In this document: positions 12,873-21,545 of the stretch, piece after piece | Layout of the letters: each line of letters begins with the position of its first letter | Position numbering within the stretch: position 1 is the first letter of the stretch | NCBI GenBank assembly: GCA_937860055.1 | Contig: CALMBO010000027.1 | Coordinates: 62,001-126,000, forward strand | DNA length: 64,000 bases | From: an uncultured Verrucomicrobiota bacterium | GTDB lineage: Bacteria; Verrucomicrobiota; Kiritimatiellia; CAIQIC01; Lenti-01 | Reading direction: 5' to 3' | Translations under genes and position numbers: made by a program | The notes under the pieces: generated by a model | What the model was told of the DNA's origin: nothing | Databases searched by the model: none | Seen by the model: the letters and a program-made list of their open reading frames with translations, nothing else

Positions 12873-14288
12873 CTAGGTGGCGGCGGGGGTGTGGAGGCGG
12901 GTGTTGTCGGCGATGCGGGCGGGGTGGGCGGTGGGGTTGCGCAGATGGACGGCGCCTTCGATGCGGACATGGGTGCCGAAGTGGATGTCGCCGTCGATCT
13001 GGAGGGAGTCGCACTGGAGGAGGGAGGGGGCGCCGTGGGGGAAGCGCTCTTCGAAGTCGGCGATGTTCTTGTAGAAGCGGGGGTCGAGGGTGATGGCGGG
13101 GGGCGGGGTGAAGCGGAGGGGGTGGAGGGCGACCTGGTGTTCTTCGCCGAGGGTGTAGAGGTCGGAGCGGATGGCGAGGAGGTCGTTGGTGGTTTTGACG
13201 GGGGCGAAGCGGAAGCGGGGCACGACGAGGGCGGCGGCGTGTTCGAAGGAGGAGATGGCGGAGCCCATGGCGGCTTCGAGCTGGACGACGGGGGAGGAAT
13301 CGGAACGGACGGGGTCGACGGTCTTGTGGTTGACGATGAGGGGGATTTGGGGGAGGCCGCCGCTGGCCTGGAGCATGTCGCGGAGGGCTTCGAGGTCGAG
13401 CCAGAGGTTGTTGGTGTTGAAGAGGGAGTAGCGGGCGGTGTCCTGGAAGTCGGCGGCTTCGGAGGGGGGGCATTGGGCGGATTCGCGGAGGAGGAGGCGG
13501 CCGGACGAGCGGTCGCGGGCGAGGTGCCCGCCCTTGCGGTCGCACTCGGTGCGGGCGGTGACTTCCATGAGGAAGGGGATGCGGCGGGAGGCGATGTGGC
13601 CGAGGATGCCCATGTGGAGGAGGGCGCCGAGGTTGTCGGCGTTGGAGACGAAGGCGTAGCGGAAGCCGCGGGAGAGGAGGCGGTCGAGGAGGCCGGTGGT
13701 CTGGAGGGCGTGGTAGATGTCGGCGTGGCCGGGGGGGCACCACTCGAGGGCGGGGTTGTCGGGCCAGCGGACGGGGGCGCGGGTGGCGAGGTCGATCTTG
13801 GGGACGCGGTGCTGGCTGAAGGAGAGGGGGATGGCGCCGTCGTTGGCGAAACCGGGATGGGATTGGGCGAGGGCGGCGAGGGAATCGGCCTCGGTGGAGA
13901 AGCTGTTCATCAGGAGGAGGGGGAGGGGGGCGCGGCAGCGGCGGCGGAGGAATTCGACCTGTCGGACGATGATGTCGAGGAAGGAGAGGCCGTTCTTGGC
14001 GATGATGAGGGATTTGGCGCGCTCGAGGCCCATGCTGGTGCCGAGGCCGCCGTTGAGCTTGATGAGGACGGTGCGGGAAATGGCGGCTTCGCCGGCGGGG
14101 TCGAAGGGGTCGAGGTCTTCAAGGCGGGGGAGGTCGCCGAGGGGGGCGAGGGAGGAGCCGGGGATGACGCCGAGATCGCCATCGTTCCAGCGGCGCAGGC
14201 TCTGGAGGAAGGCGTCGATGACGAGGGGCGGAGAGCCATCGGCGGCCATGCGGGCGCGGATGTCGGCTTCGATGGGATCGGGTTTCAT
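12873..14288 (-). CDS. UTP--sugar-1-phosphate uridylyltransferase, UDPGP family
   Basis: 471 residues. The nucleotide-binding signature KLNGGLGTSMG is near residue 85, followed by KSLI. Further conserved points include NSFSTEADS, the uridine-binding SNADNLG, and FNTNNLW with a later NHKTVDP. A C-terminal beta-helix carries the DPRFYKN-type motif. The enzyme makes UDP-glucose or a related UDP-sugar for the cell surface; this eukaryotic-type family is common in PVC bacteria. ATG 14288 is preferred over a TTG at 14297. It lies 18 bases after the zinc-ribbon gene and is probably co-transcribed with it. Confidence 0.88.
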   Translation of the reverse strand: MKPDPIEADIRARMAADGSPPLVIDAFLQSLRRWNDGDLGVIPGSSLAPLGDLPRLEDLDPFDPAGEAAISRTVLIKLNGGLGTSMGLERAKSLIIAKNGLSFLDIIVRQVEFLRRRCRAPLPLLLMNSFSTEADSLAALAQSHPGFANDGAIPLSFSQHRVPKIDLATRAPVRWPDNPALEWCPPGHADIYHALQTTGLLDRLLSRGFRYAFVSNADNLGALLHMGILGHIASRRIPFLMEVTARTECDRKGGHLARDRSSGRLLLRESAQCPPSEAADFQDTARYSLFNTNNLWLDLEALRDMLQASGGLPQIPLIVNHKTVDPVRSDSSPVVQLEAAMGSAISSFEHAAALVVPRFRFAPVKTTNDLLAIRSDLYTLGEEHQVALHPLRFTPPPAITLDPRFYKNIADFEERFPHGAPSLLQCDSLQIDGDIHFGTHVRIEGAVHLRNPTAHPARIADNTRLHTPAAT

Positions 14289-14306
14289 GCGGGGCAAGGG
14301 GGGGCT

Positions 14307-15194
14307 TTATTTCGCTTCGCCGGGCGGGGGGAGAAGGGCCTGGATGCCGTCGCGGAGCTGCTTGATTTTCTCGTCGCGGCGGGCATTGAGGGTTTGCTGG
14401 ACGCGGAAGACTTCGGAGCCCCATTGCTTGCGGGGGAGGACGAGGAGGGGGTCGACCGGGAGGAAGGCGGCGACGCCGGGATGGAGCTCGGCGAGGGAGT
14501 AGGAGGCGGTTCCGCCGGAGAACTTGACGAAGATCTTGTCGCCCTCGACGCCGGTGACTTCGGCGTTTTCGCGAAGGGTCTGGCCATCGGGGCCGGGGAG
14601 GATGGAGAAAACGATCTGGCGGCCCTGGATGCCCTGGCCGGGTTCGACGTCGGAGATGGAGGGGGGGGCGGGGAGGCCGTTCTTGGCGGCATCGACGAGC
14701 TTGCGCATATGATCGCGCAGGAGGGTGGTGCGGTCGGCGGGGCTGCTTTCCAGGAGGCGGCGGGAGGCGCGTTCCAGGTCGCGGGAGAGGGACTCGGCCT
14801 CGTCGACGGCGGCAAGGGCGGCCGTGCCAAGAGCGGCGGTATCGGGGAGCTTGACGGCGGCGAGGTCGTCGCGGAGGCGGGCGATTTCGGCTTCCTGGCG
14901 CATGGAGATGGCCTGGGCCTGCTGGAGGGCTTCGGCGAGGGGGCGGAGGTCGGCGACCTGCCGGTCGAGATTCCCGGCGCGGGACCAGAGGAAGAGATTG
15001 GCGGCCAGAAGGAGGAGGATGGCGAGGACGGTGGCGGCGGCGACGATGCCTTTGCGGATGCGGTGGGAGCGGGGCAGTTCGGGGATCTGGAGGGGGTTGC
15101 CGCATTCGGGGCATTTGACGATGAAGCCGGCGCCGCCTTCATCCACCTCGAGGTTGTGGCCGCATTCGGGGCAATCGAAATTGATCAGGGACAT
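14307..15194 (-). CDS. Zinc-ribbon, single-TM coiled-coil protein
   Basis: 295 residues from ATG 15194, with AAGGAAG upstream. The N-terminus has two CPECG pairs (residues 8 and 28), a zinc ribbon. A transmembrane helix (IVAAATVLAILLLLAANLFLW, about residues 50-70) and a heptad-rich segment to about residue 160 follow. The C-terminal part has two small beta modules (GRQIVFSILPG, VEGDKIFVKFSGG). This MJ0042-type zinc finger plus TM architecture is typical of PVC and deltaproteobacterial proteins of unknown role. Promoter at 15235-15263. Confidence 0.8.
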   Translation of the reverse strand: MSLINFDCPECGHNLEVDEGGAGFIVKCPECGNPLQIPELPRSHRIRKGIVAAATVLAILLLLAANLFLWSRAGNLDRQVADLRPLAEALQQAQAISMRQEAEIARLRDDLAAVKLPDTAALGTAALAAVDEAESLSRDLERASRRLLESSPADRTTLLRDHMRKLVDAAKNGLPAPPSISDVEPGQGIQGRQIVFSILPGPDGQTLRENAEVTGVEGDKIFVKFSGGTASYSLAELHPGVAAFLPVDPLLVLPRKQWGSEVFRVQQTLNARRDEKIKQLRDGIQALLPPPGEAK

Positions 15195-15234
15195 GGCCGA
15201 CTTCCTTTCTTTGCGGGAAAAACCGTGCAACTGC

Positions 15235-15263
15235 AATATAGGAGGGAAGGGGGGCGGCCGCAA
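15235..15263 (-). promoter_or_regulatory. Promoter for the zinc-ribbon/uridylyltransferase pair
   Basis: On the minus strand, TTGCGG (15258-15263), 17 bp, then TATATT (15235-15240). This leaves a leader of about 35 nt containing the AAGGAAG ribosome binding site. Confidence 0.6.
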
Positions 15264-15300
15264 GCCATTTGAGGGGCGGGGGGATGCGGCGGAAAATCCG

Positions 15301-15329
15301 TTGCGCGGCGGGGGGCGGGCGGGTATCCT
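15301..15329 (+). promoter_or_regulatory. hisB promoter, leaderless type
   Basis: TTGCGC, 17 bp, TATCCT (15324-15329); the ATG follows after only 9 bases. With a normal start distance the mRNA would begin about 1-3 nt before the codon. No Shine-Dalgarno is present. Confidence 0.6.
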
Positions 15330-15338
15330 GCGGGCATC

Positions 15339-15929
15339 ATGAAGAAACGCAAGGCGATGGTGGAGCGGAAGACGCGGGAGACGCAGATCCGCGTGGAACT
15401 GGATGTGGACGGGAACGGGCGGTACGAGATCGAGACGGGGCTTCCGTTCTTCAACCACATGCTGGAGCTGTTCGCGAAGCATTCGCTGTTCGACCTGAAA
15501 TTGAAGGCGGCGGGCGACCTGGCGGTGGACCACCACCACACGGTGGAGGATGCGGGCCTGGCGCTGGGCGACGCGCTGAACCAGGCGCTGGGGGACCGCA
15601 AGGGGATCGAGCGGTATGGCTTCAGCCTGATGCCGATGGACGAGACGCTTTCGCGCGTGGCGCTGGACCTGGGGGGGCGGCCGTACCTGGTGCTGGAGAT
15701 GGCGAACAAGAAGAAGAAGATCCTGGATTTCGAACTGGCGCTGCTGGGCGAGTTCCTGCGGGCGTTCACGACGCAGGCGCGGATGAACCTGCACATCCAC
15801 CAGATGTACGGGACGGACGCGCACCACGCGTGGGAGTCGGTCTTCAAGGGGATGGCGCGGGCGATGAAGGCGGCGTGCCGCCGGGATCCGCGGGTGAAGG
15901 GCGTGCCTTCGAGCAAGGGAATCCTCTGA
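15339..15929 (+). CDS. hisB: Imidazoleglycerol-phosphate dehydratase
   Basis: 196 residues, the usual length for the monofunctional enzyme. Metal-binding motifs HHHTVED (about residue 68) and DAHHAWES near the C-terminus are intact, as are ETGLPFFNHM and SRVALDLGGRP. It performs the dehydration step of histidine synthesis. It is first in a three-gene cluster with hisH and hisA; hisF and the rest of the pathway are not in the window. Confidence 0.97.
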   Translation: MKKRKAMVERKTRETQIRVELDVDGNGRYEIETGLPFFNHMLELFAKHSLFDLKLKAAGDLAVDHHHTVEDAGLALGDALNQALGDRKGIERYGFSLMPMDETLSRVALDLGGRPYLVLEMANKKKKILDFELALLGEFLRAFTTQARMNLHIHQMYGTDAHHAWESVFKGMARAMKAACRRDPRVKGVPSSKGIL

Positions 15930-15981
15930 TCCGCCCAGAGGGCGGGCGGATCGAGGGCTGGCGGCGGACAGGACGGAAACG

Positions 15982-16599
15982 ATGATCGGCGTGATCGATT
16001 ATGGCATGGGCAATCTCGGGAGCGTGGCGAATGCGCTGGCGTTCCTGGGCGTGCCGTCGCGCGTGCTGAAGGGGCCCGGCGAGATGGCGGACTGCCGGGC
16101 GCTGATCCTGCCGGGCGTGGGGGCGTTCGGGGATTGCATGGCGAACCTGCGCCAATGGGGCTATATGGAGCCGCTGCGGGAGTGGATGGCGGCGGACAAG
16201 CCGCTGCTGGGCATCTGCCTGGGGCTGCAGATGCTGTGCGAATCGAGCGAGGAATCGCCGGGGGTGGAGGGATTTGGCGTGGTGCCCTCGCCGGTGGTGA
16301 AGTTCACGGCCTCGGGAGAGTGGAAGGTGCCGCAGATCGGGTGGAACCGGGTGCGCCGGGCGGCGGGGCGGGAATGCCCGCTGTTCGCGGGGATTCCGGA
16401 CGGGACATACTTTTATTTCGTGCACTCGTACTATCTGCCGGGGGCGGAGGGCTGGGACGCGGGGCTGACGAACTACGGGGTGGACTATGCCTCGGCGGTC
16501 TGGCGCGGGCGGACGGCGGCGGTGCAGTTCCACCCGGAGAAGAGCCAGCAGGCGGGCCTGCGGCTGCTGAAGAATTTCACGGACTGGAGCGGGGAGTAG
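15982..16599 (+). CDS. hisH: Imidazole glycerol phosphate synthase, glutaminase subunit
   Basis: 205 residues. The class I glutamine amidotransferase triad is visible: Cys in GICLGLQML (about residue 78), and His and Glu in QFHPEKSQ. The N-terminus DYGMGNLGSV and the oxyanion strand LPGVGAFGD are canonical. It supplies ammonia to HisF for ring closure in histidine synthesis. It is preceded by a 52-bp gap from hisB and followed 8 bp later by hisA. HisF is not encoded nearby, which is unusual given the hisBHA order. Confidence 0.96.
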   Translation: MIGVIDYGMGNLGSVANALAFLGVPSRVLKGPGEMADCRALILPGVGAFGDCMANLRQWGYMEPLREWMAADKPLLGICLGLQMLCESSEESPGVEGFGVVPSPVVKFTASGEWKVPQIGWNRVRRAAGRECPLFAGIPDGTYFYFVHSYYLPGAEGWDAGLTNYGVDYASAVWRGRTAAVQFHPEKSQQAGLRLLKNFTDWSGE

Positions 16600-16607
16600 A
16601 GGCGGCC

Positions 16608-17348
16608 ATGGGTGAATTCACAATCCTGCCGGCGGTGGACCTGAAGGGCGGCCAGTGCGTGCGCCTGCGCCAAGGGCGCGCGGACGATGCGACGGTTTAC
16701 GGGAACGATCCGGCGGCGCAGGCCCGCGACTGGGCGCGGCAGGGCGCGAAGTGGCTGCATGTGGTGGACCTCGACGGCGCGTTCCAGGGATCCCCGGCGC
16801 ATCTGGATGTGATCGGCCGGATGGTGGAGGCGGCGGGCATCCCCGTGGAGTGCGGGGGGGGATTGCGCAGCGATGCGGATCTGGAGGCGCTGCTGGCGCG
16901 GGGGGTGCGCCGGGCGATCCTGGGGACGCGGGCGCTGGAGCGCATGGAAGAGCTGGCGGCGCTGGCGGCGAAATACGGCGACCGGCTGGCGGTGGGGATC
17001 GACGCGCGGGAGGGCTTCGTCCAGGTGAAGGGGTGGACCGAGACATCGAGGACCACGGCGGTGGAACTGGCGCGGCGCGCGGCGACGGCGGGGGTGAAGA
17101 CGATCATCTACACCGACACGGCGACGGACGGCATGCTGCGGGGGCCGAACTTCATCGGCAACGCGCAATTGTGCGATGCCGTGGGGCCGGGGTGCCAGGT
17201 GATCGCGTCGGGCGGCATCACGACGGGGGACGACATCGTGCGTCTGCGGGCCTTGAACAAGGCGAACCTGGCGGGGGCGATCGTGGGCAAGGCGCTCTAC
17301 GAGGGGCGCACGACGATGCTGGAACTGCTGGCGGCGGCGCGGGCGTAG
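16608..17348 (+). CDS. hisA: Phosphoribosylformimino-5-aminoimidazole carboxamide ribotide isomerase
   Basis: 246 residues from ATG 16608. The TIM barrel begins LPAVDLKGGQCVRLRQG, with the catalytic Asp in AVDL (about residue 11). The second acid is in YTDTATDGM (about residue 170). Phosphate-binding segments ECGGGLRS and ASGGITTGDD are intact. It isomerises ProFAR in histidine synthesis. The gene ends the cluster, and an intrinsic terminator follows. Confidence 0.96.
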   Translation: MGEFTILPAVDLKGGQCVRLRQGRADDATVYGNDPAAQARDWARQGAKWLHVVDLDGAFQGSPAHLDVIGRMVEAAGIPVECGGGLRSDADLEALLARGVRRAILGTRALERMEELAALAAKYGDRLAVGIDAREGFVQVKGWTETSRTTAVELARRAATAGVKTIIYTDTATDGMLRGPNFIGNAQLCDAVGPGCQVIASGGITTGDDIVRLRALNKANLAGAIVGKALYEGRTTMLELLAAARA

Positions 17349-17392
17349 CGGGGACGGACTCGGTCGGCGGCACGCTTCAATCGCGGCAAAAC

Positions 17393-17421
17393 AAAAGCCC
17401 CGGCGGAAGCCGGGGCTTTTT
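17393..17421 (+). terminator. Bidirectional intrinsic terminator after hisA
   Basis: AAAAGCCCCGGC-GGAA-GCCGGGGCTTTTT: a 9-bp GC stem with a GGAA loop, an A-run on one side and a T-run on the other. It serves hisA and the convergent SGNH gene. Confidence 0.93.
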
Positions 17422-17437
17422 CCCGAAAACAAAGGGG

Positions 17438-18118
17438 TTAGAACAGGTCGGCGAAGGCCATGGCCATGATCTGGGTGCCGGCATCGTTGGGATGGAGGCC
17501 GTCGGGTTGCATCAAGAGGGGGTCGGCATCGACGGCTTCCGGGAACAACGGATCGTCAAAATCGAATTCCGCTTCCAGGTCGACGCACTTGATGCCCTCG
17601 GCCTCGGCGATGGTGCGGATGCCCATGTTGAGCATCTGGGTGTTGTAGGCGAAAAGCCGGTGGCCGAGGATGGGCACCGGATAGGTGGCCAGGACGGGAA
17701 CCACGTTGTTCTGCTTGCAGATGAGGACCATCTGGTTGAGGGCGCCCAGGATGCCGCCGACATTGTGGCCATGGATGATGTCGTTGACCCCGTAGAGGAT
17801 CAGCATATAGGCGGGGTGGTACTTGTTGATGGCGGTCTGGGTGCGACCGACGCTGCTTTCCGCCTTGCTGCCGCCGACGCCGGTGTTGTAGACGATTTTG
17901 CCGATCATGGCGGAAAGGCGGGCGGGATAGGGGACGCAGGCGCATTCACTGCCCTGAGTGATGCTGTCGCCGAAGGCAACGACGACGTTCAGGTCGTTGA
18001 TGCCGGGATTCTTGTTGGAGAGTTTTCCATCCCCCCCGTCATCGCAACCGACCAGAAACCCGCAGACCGTCCCCACCGACATCACCGAAACCAAACACCG
18101 CAAAAACGCATTCCTCAT
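17438..18118 (-). CDS. SGNH/GDSL-family hydrolase, lipoprotein
   Basis: 226 residues. The lipobox FLVGC at about residue 25 predicts a lipid anchor. SGNH blocks are present: GDSITQG (Ser nucleophile), Gly in NTGVGGSKAE, GVNDIIHG, and DGLHPN carrying the Asp-x-x-His dyad. It is likely an esterase or acetylhydrolase acting on envelope polysaccharide or lipid. AAGGAGG precedes the ATG. It is a tandem paralogue of the next gene upstream, with the last 15 residues nearly the same. Confidence 0.88.
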   Translation of the reverse strand: MRNAFLRCLVSVMSVGTVCGFLVGCDDGGDGKLSNKNPGINDLNVVVAFGDSITQGSECACVPYPARLSAMIGKIVYNTGVGGSKAESSVGRTQTAINKYHPAYMLILYGVNDIIHGHNVGGILGALNQMVLICKQNNVVPVLATYPVPILGHRLFAYNTQMLNMGIRTIAEAEGIKCVDLEAEFDFDDPLFPEAVDADPLLMQPDGLHPNDAGTQIMAMAFADLF

Positions 18119-18229
18119 GGAACAGCCTCCTTGTGGATATTTCCATATCCTCTTACAGGGTATGAAAATGGAGGTGAATGTCTAGGGGGAAATCATGAAA
18201 ATCATGTCAAGACGGAGAGAAGCGGAGGG

Positions 18230-18868
18230 CTAGAACAAGTCGGCGAAAGCCATGGCCATGATCTGGGTCCCGGCATCGTTGGGATGGAGGCCATCTGATT
18301 CGTAGAGAAGAGGATCGGCGGCGAATTCAGCTTCGAGATCGACGCACTGGAGTCCATTTTCGGAGGCGATGGATTGGATATGCTCGTTGAGGAGCAAGAC
18401 GCGGGGGGCGAAGGCGCCGTGGTCGCCGATCGGCTCGGGATAGGTGGCGAGGACGGGGACGACCTGGTTTTGCCGGCAGATGTCGATCATTCCCTGGAGG
18501 GCCTCGTCGACGGCGCCGAGTTCCTGGCTGTGGATGATGTCGTTTACGCCGTAGAGGATCAGCATGAAGGCGGGATGGAAGCGGTCGATGGCGGCCTGGG
18601 TGCGGTCGACGTTTTCGGTGGCGAGGGAGCCGCCGACGCCGGTATTGAAGACGTTTTTCCCGACCAGACCCGCCACACGGGCGGGATAGGGGGTGCAGGA
18701 ACACATGTTGCCTTGCGTAAGGCTATCGCCAAAGGCGACGACGGTATTCAGGTCATTGTCGCCGGGATCCTTGTTTTTGAGGCCGCCATCCCCGCCGCCG
18801 CCGCCGCAACCGGCCAGCGCCAACGACAGCAGGCTCCACGCCAGAAACCGGAACGGGATTCCCTTCAT
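18230..18868 (-). CDS. SGNH/GDSL-family hydrolase, lipoprotein (paralogue)
   Basis: 212 residues. The lipobox LALAGC is followed by a Gly-rich linker. Blocks GDSLTQG, NTGVGGSLAT, GVNDIIHS and DGLHPN match those of the neighbour at 17438; compared with it, the region before DGLHPN lacks about 10 residues. AAGGAGATGACAAC precedes the ATG. The pair arose by tandem duplication, and the 111-bp gap suggests that each gene may have its own promoter. Confidence 0.88.
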   Translation of the reverse strand: MKGIPFRFLAWSLLSLALAGCGGGGGDGGLKNKDPGDNDLNTVVAFGDSLTQGNMCSCTPYPARVAGLVGKNVFNTGVGGSLATENVDRTQAAIDRFHPAFMLILYGVNDIIHSQELGAVDEALQGMIDICRQNQVVPVLATYPEPIGDHGAFAPRVLLLNEHIQSIASENGLQCVDLEAEFAADPLLYESDGLHPNDAGTQIMAMAFADLF

Positions 18869-18994
18869 GTTGTCATCTCCTTGTCCATGTGATGGCGGAG
18901 AATAAACAGGAAGCGGCCATGTTTCCAGCCCGAAAAAAGATCCGGAGAAAAAAGGTGGCGCGGGAGGGGGCCGGCGTGTTTAATGGCGCGCATC

Positions 18995-20131
18995 ATGAAT
19001 TGCGATGGATCATGGGTTGAAGTGGATCTGGGCCGGCTGCGCGGCAACGTGGAGTCCATCCGGGCGTCGCTGGGCGGCGCGGACCTGATGGCGGTCATCA
19101 AGTCCGACGCCTACGGCCACGGGCTGGAGGCGGTGGCGGCCTCGATGGGGCGCTCGGGCGTGAGGCGGTTTGCGGTGGCCTACGTGGCGGAAGCCGAGGT
19201 GGTGCGCCAGGCGGCGCCGGGGGCGGAACTGATTCTCGTGCTGGGGGCGACCTGGCCGGCGGAGGTGCCCCGGATGCTGCGTGGGCGGATCACGCCCGTG
19301 GTGGTCTCGATGGAGCACGGGTGCGCCCTGTCGGAGGCGGCGGTGGCGGCGGGCGGGCGCCTGGGCGTGCATGTGAAGCTGGACACGGGGATGGGACGGC
19401 TGGGATTCGTCTGCCCGGCCGAGACGGCGCAGGCGGCGGAACTCGCGCGCCTGCCGGGACTGGACGTGCAGGGAGTCTGCACGCATTTTGCAATGGTGGA
19501 GCCGGAGAAGAAACCGACGGCGGCGAAGGGGCAGGCCGAGAAATTCCGCCAGGCGCTGCCGATCCTCGAGGCGGCGGCGGGGCGGCGCCTGTTCCGGCAC
19601 ATGTCGAGCAGCCGGGCGGCGCTGCTGCTGCCGGATTGCGACCAGGACTCGGTCCGCGTGGGCATTTCGCTCTATGGCTACGGGGCGTCGGAGAGGAACC
19701 GACGGTTCACAACAGCGCCGGTTCTGAGCTGGAAATCGCGCGTCATGCAGGTCAAGACCGTGCCCGCCGGTTTCGCGGTGGGGTATTACGGCAGCTACCG
19801 GACCGCGGAAGCCACGGATCTGGCGACCATCAGCTGCGGCTACACGGACGGCTACCAGCGGCATCTGGGCAACAAGGGCCATGTATTGATCGGTGGAAAG
19901 CGGCGGCCCGTGGTGGGGCGCGTCAGCATGAACTGGATCAGCGCGGACCTGGGGCCCCGCAGCGGCGTGAAGGCGGGCGACGAGGTCGTCTTGATCGGGG
20001 AGCAGGGCGGCGAGCAGATCTGGGCCGACGAACTGGCCAAGCATTGCGGCACCATCGCCTACGAGATCCTGACGGGCATTTCCCGACAGATCGAGCGGCG
20101 CTACATCGGAGGACAGGAGCCGTGGCCATGA
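18995..20131 (+). CDS. alr: Alanine racemase
   Basis: 378 residues from ATG 18995. The PLP lysine lies in AVIKSDAYGHG (about residue 33), and the second catalytic residue Tyr in a region around VSMNWISADLG. It makes D-alanine for peptidoglycan. I prefer ATG 18995 to 18983: the shorter start fits the usual few residues before WVEVDLG. A TTTAAT box (18979-18984) would also sit 10 nt upstream, as in other genes here. The stop overlaps the rdgB start (ATGA). Confidence 0.93.
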   Translation: MNCDGSWVEVDLGRLRGNVESIRASLGGADLMAVIKSDAYGHGLEAVAASMGRSGVRRFAVAYVAEAEVVRQAAPGAELILVLGATWPAEVPRMLRGRITPVVVSMEHGCALSEAAVAAGGRLGVHVKLDTGMGRLGFVCPAETAQAAELARLPGLDVQGVCTHFAMVEPEKKPTAAKGQAEKFRQALPILEAAAGRRLFRHMSSSRAALLLPDCDQDSVRVGISLYGYGASERNRRFTTAPVLSWKSRVMQVKTVPAGFAVGYYGSYRTAEATDLATISCGYTDGYQRHLGNKGHVLIGGKRRPVVGRVSMNWISADLGPRSGVKAGDEVVLIGEQGGEQIWADELAKHCGTIAYEILTGISRQIERRYIGGQEPWP

Positions 20132-20739
20132 AAATCCTGATCGCTTCCCGCAATGCCCACAAGATCCAGGAAATCCGCGAGATCTTCGATCTGCCGGGCG
20201 TGGAATGGGTTTCCACCGCGGCCTTTCCGGACCTGCACGACGTGGAGGAAGACGGCGAGACCTTCGAGGCCAACGCGATCAAGAAGGCGACCGAACTGGC
20301 CCGCGCGACGGGCCTGTGGGCGCTGGCCGACGATTCCGGGCTCGAGGTGGAGGCGCTGGGCAACGCGCCGGGCGTCTATTCCGCGCGGTATGCGGGCGAG
20401 CCGTGCAACCACGCGAACAACAATGCCAAGCTCCTCCGCGAGCTGGCCGGGAACAAGAACCGGGCGGCGCGATTCCGCTGCGTGGCGGCGCTCAGCGATC
20501 CGGTGGGCCGCGCCGAGACGGTTTCGGGTTCCTGCCCGGGCCGCATCGTCGGGGAGCTGCGCGGGGCGAAGGGATTCGGCTACGATCCCCTGTTCGTTCC
20601 CGACGGATTCGAGAAGACGTTCGCCGAGATGGGCAACGAGCAGAAGAACCGATTGAGCCACCGCGGCCGCGCCCTGGCACTGGCCAAGGAAAAATGGGGA
20701 GCGCTGATCGCCTCGGACGCGGCGGGTTTCCCTCGCTAG
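20128..20739 (+). CDS. rdgB: Non-canonical purine NTP pyrophosphatase (RdgB/HAM1)
   Basis: 203 residues. Signature pieces: MKILIASRNAHKIQEI, ETFEANAIKKA, ADDSGLEVEAL, GAKGFGYDPLFVP and the C-terminal LSHRGRAL. It removes ITP, XTP and dITP from the nucleotide pool. It overlaps alr by 4 bases at the start, and its stop overlaps by 4 bases that of the convergent protease gene, so the locus has no spacer on either side. Confidence 0.96.
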   Translation: MKILIASRNAHKIQEIREIFDLPGVEWVSTAAFPDLHDVEEDGETFEANAIKKATELARATGLWALADDSGLEVEALGNAPGVYSARYAGEPCNHANNNAKLLRELAGNKNRAARFRCVAALSDPVGRAETVSGSCPGRIVGELRGAKGFGYDPLFVPDGFEKTFAEMGNEQKNRLSHRGRALALAKEKWGALIASDAAGFPR

Positions 20740-21545
20740 CGCAGAACGCCCAGGCGGACCAGCGCCAGCAGCAGGGCGAGATTCGCGGCATTGAACAGCG
20801 CGTGCATCGCCATGGGGACGAGGAGAGTGCCGGTCCGGGCATAGGCCATCGAAAGCGCGACGGAAAACACGGCCAGCGCCAGGAAGGTTCCCGCATCGCC
20901 ATGCAAGGCGGCGAACCCCAGCGCGACCAGCGCCAGTCCGGCGGGCGCGCCCAGCCGGCGGACCAGCACCGGCAGGAGCAGGCCCCGGAACAACGCTTCT
21001 TCCGCGACGGGAGCGACGCCCACCGCGAAGAAGAAGAACGCCGCCTGCCGGAGTGGATCGCCCGTCTCGATGAAAAGCCGGACGGCAAGCTGGAGGGCCG
21101 GCGCATGGCCCAGCGCGGTGAGCAGGATCTGCCACGTGAAGGAGAGGAACCACAGGAGGGGCAGGATGGCGAGCCAGCGCAGGAGCGCCTCGGAGGCAAT
21201 GGCGCGGGCCGGGGCGGGCCCGCCGAAGGGGCGGGACTTGCCGAGCGCGCGCCACCCGATGGCGGCGATGCCCGCGCCTTGGAACGCCAGCACGTTCAGA
21301 AAGACCGACCCGGGCAGGAAATGCCGGACGAACTGCGCGCCGGACAGCAGCAGCAGAACGAGCAGCAGATCGCGGCCGGTCCAGGGATTCGCGGCGGCGG
21401 CCTGGGCCAGGACGGTTTTCCACGGCGTGGAAAGGGTTCTCCGCCGCACGGCCAGGTGGACCAGCGCGGCGACGCCCGCCACCAGCAGCAAGGCCATCGC
21501 GGCGGCGACGGGCAGCAGCAGGCGGAACGGGGGGGCGGGGGGCAT
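20736..21545 (-). CDS. CPBP-family intramembrane glutamic protease
   Basis: 269 residues with about seven hydrophobic helices. The CAAX/Abi motifs are visible: EEALFRG (about residue 188), the His of ALHGD (about 220) and the final MHALFN. Such membrane proteases process prenylated proteins or bacteriocin-type substrates. The TTTCCACGGCGTGGAAA palindrome lies inside the coding region at 21417. The start abuts the glycosyltransferase stop (TGATG), so the two are one operon. Confidence 0.88.
   Translation of the reverse strand: MPPAPPFRLLLPVAAAMALLLVAGVAALVHLAVRRRTLSTPWKTVLAQAAAANPWTGRDLLLVLLLLSGAQFVRHFLPGSVFLNVLAFQGAGIAAIGWRALGKSRPFGGPAPARAIASEALLRWLAILPLLWFLSFTWQILLTALGHAPALQLAVRLFIETGDPLRQAAFFFFAVGVAPVAEEALFRGLLLPVLVRRLGAPAGLALVALGFAALHGDAGTFLALAVFSVALSMAYARTGTLLVPMAMHALFNAANLALLLALVRLGVLR
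21417..21433. repeat. Single copy of the TTTCCA/TGGAAA palindrome within a gene
   Basis: TTTCCAC-GGC-GTGGAAA within the protease gene, encoding part of RTLSTPWKTVL. It is a partial unit of the family found in pairs between genes elsewhere, here apparently accommodated as coding sequence. Confidence 0.6.

Noticed and set aside
12798-15272. 824-codon open frame on the plus strand
   Set aside because: It is antisense to the uridylyltransferase and zinc-ribbon genes and is Gly/Glu/Asp-rich, as expected when a C-rich coding strand is read backwards.
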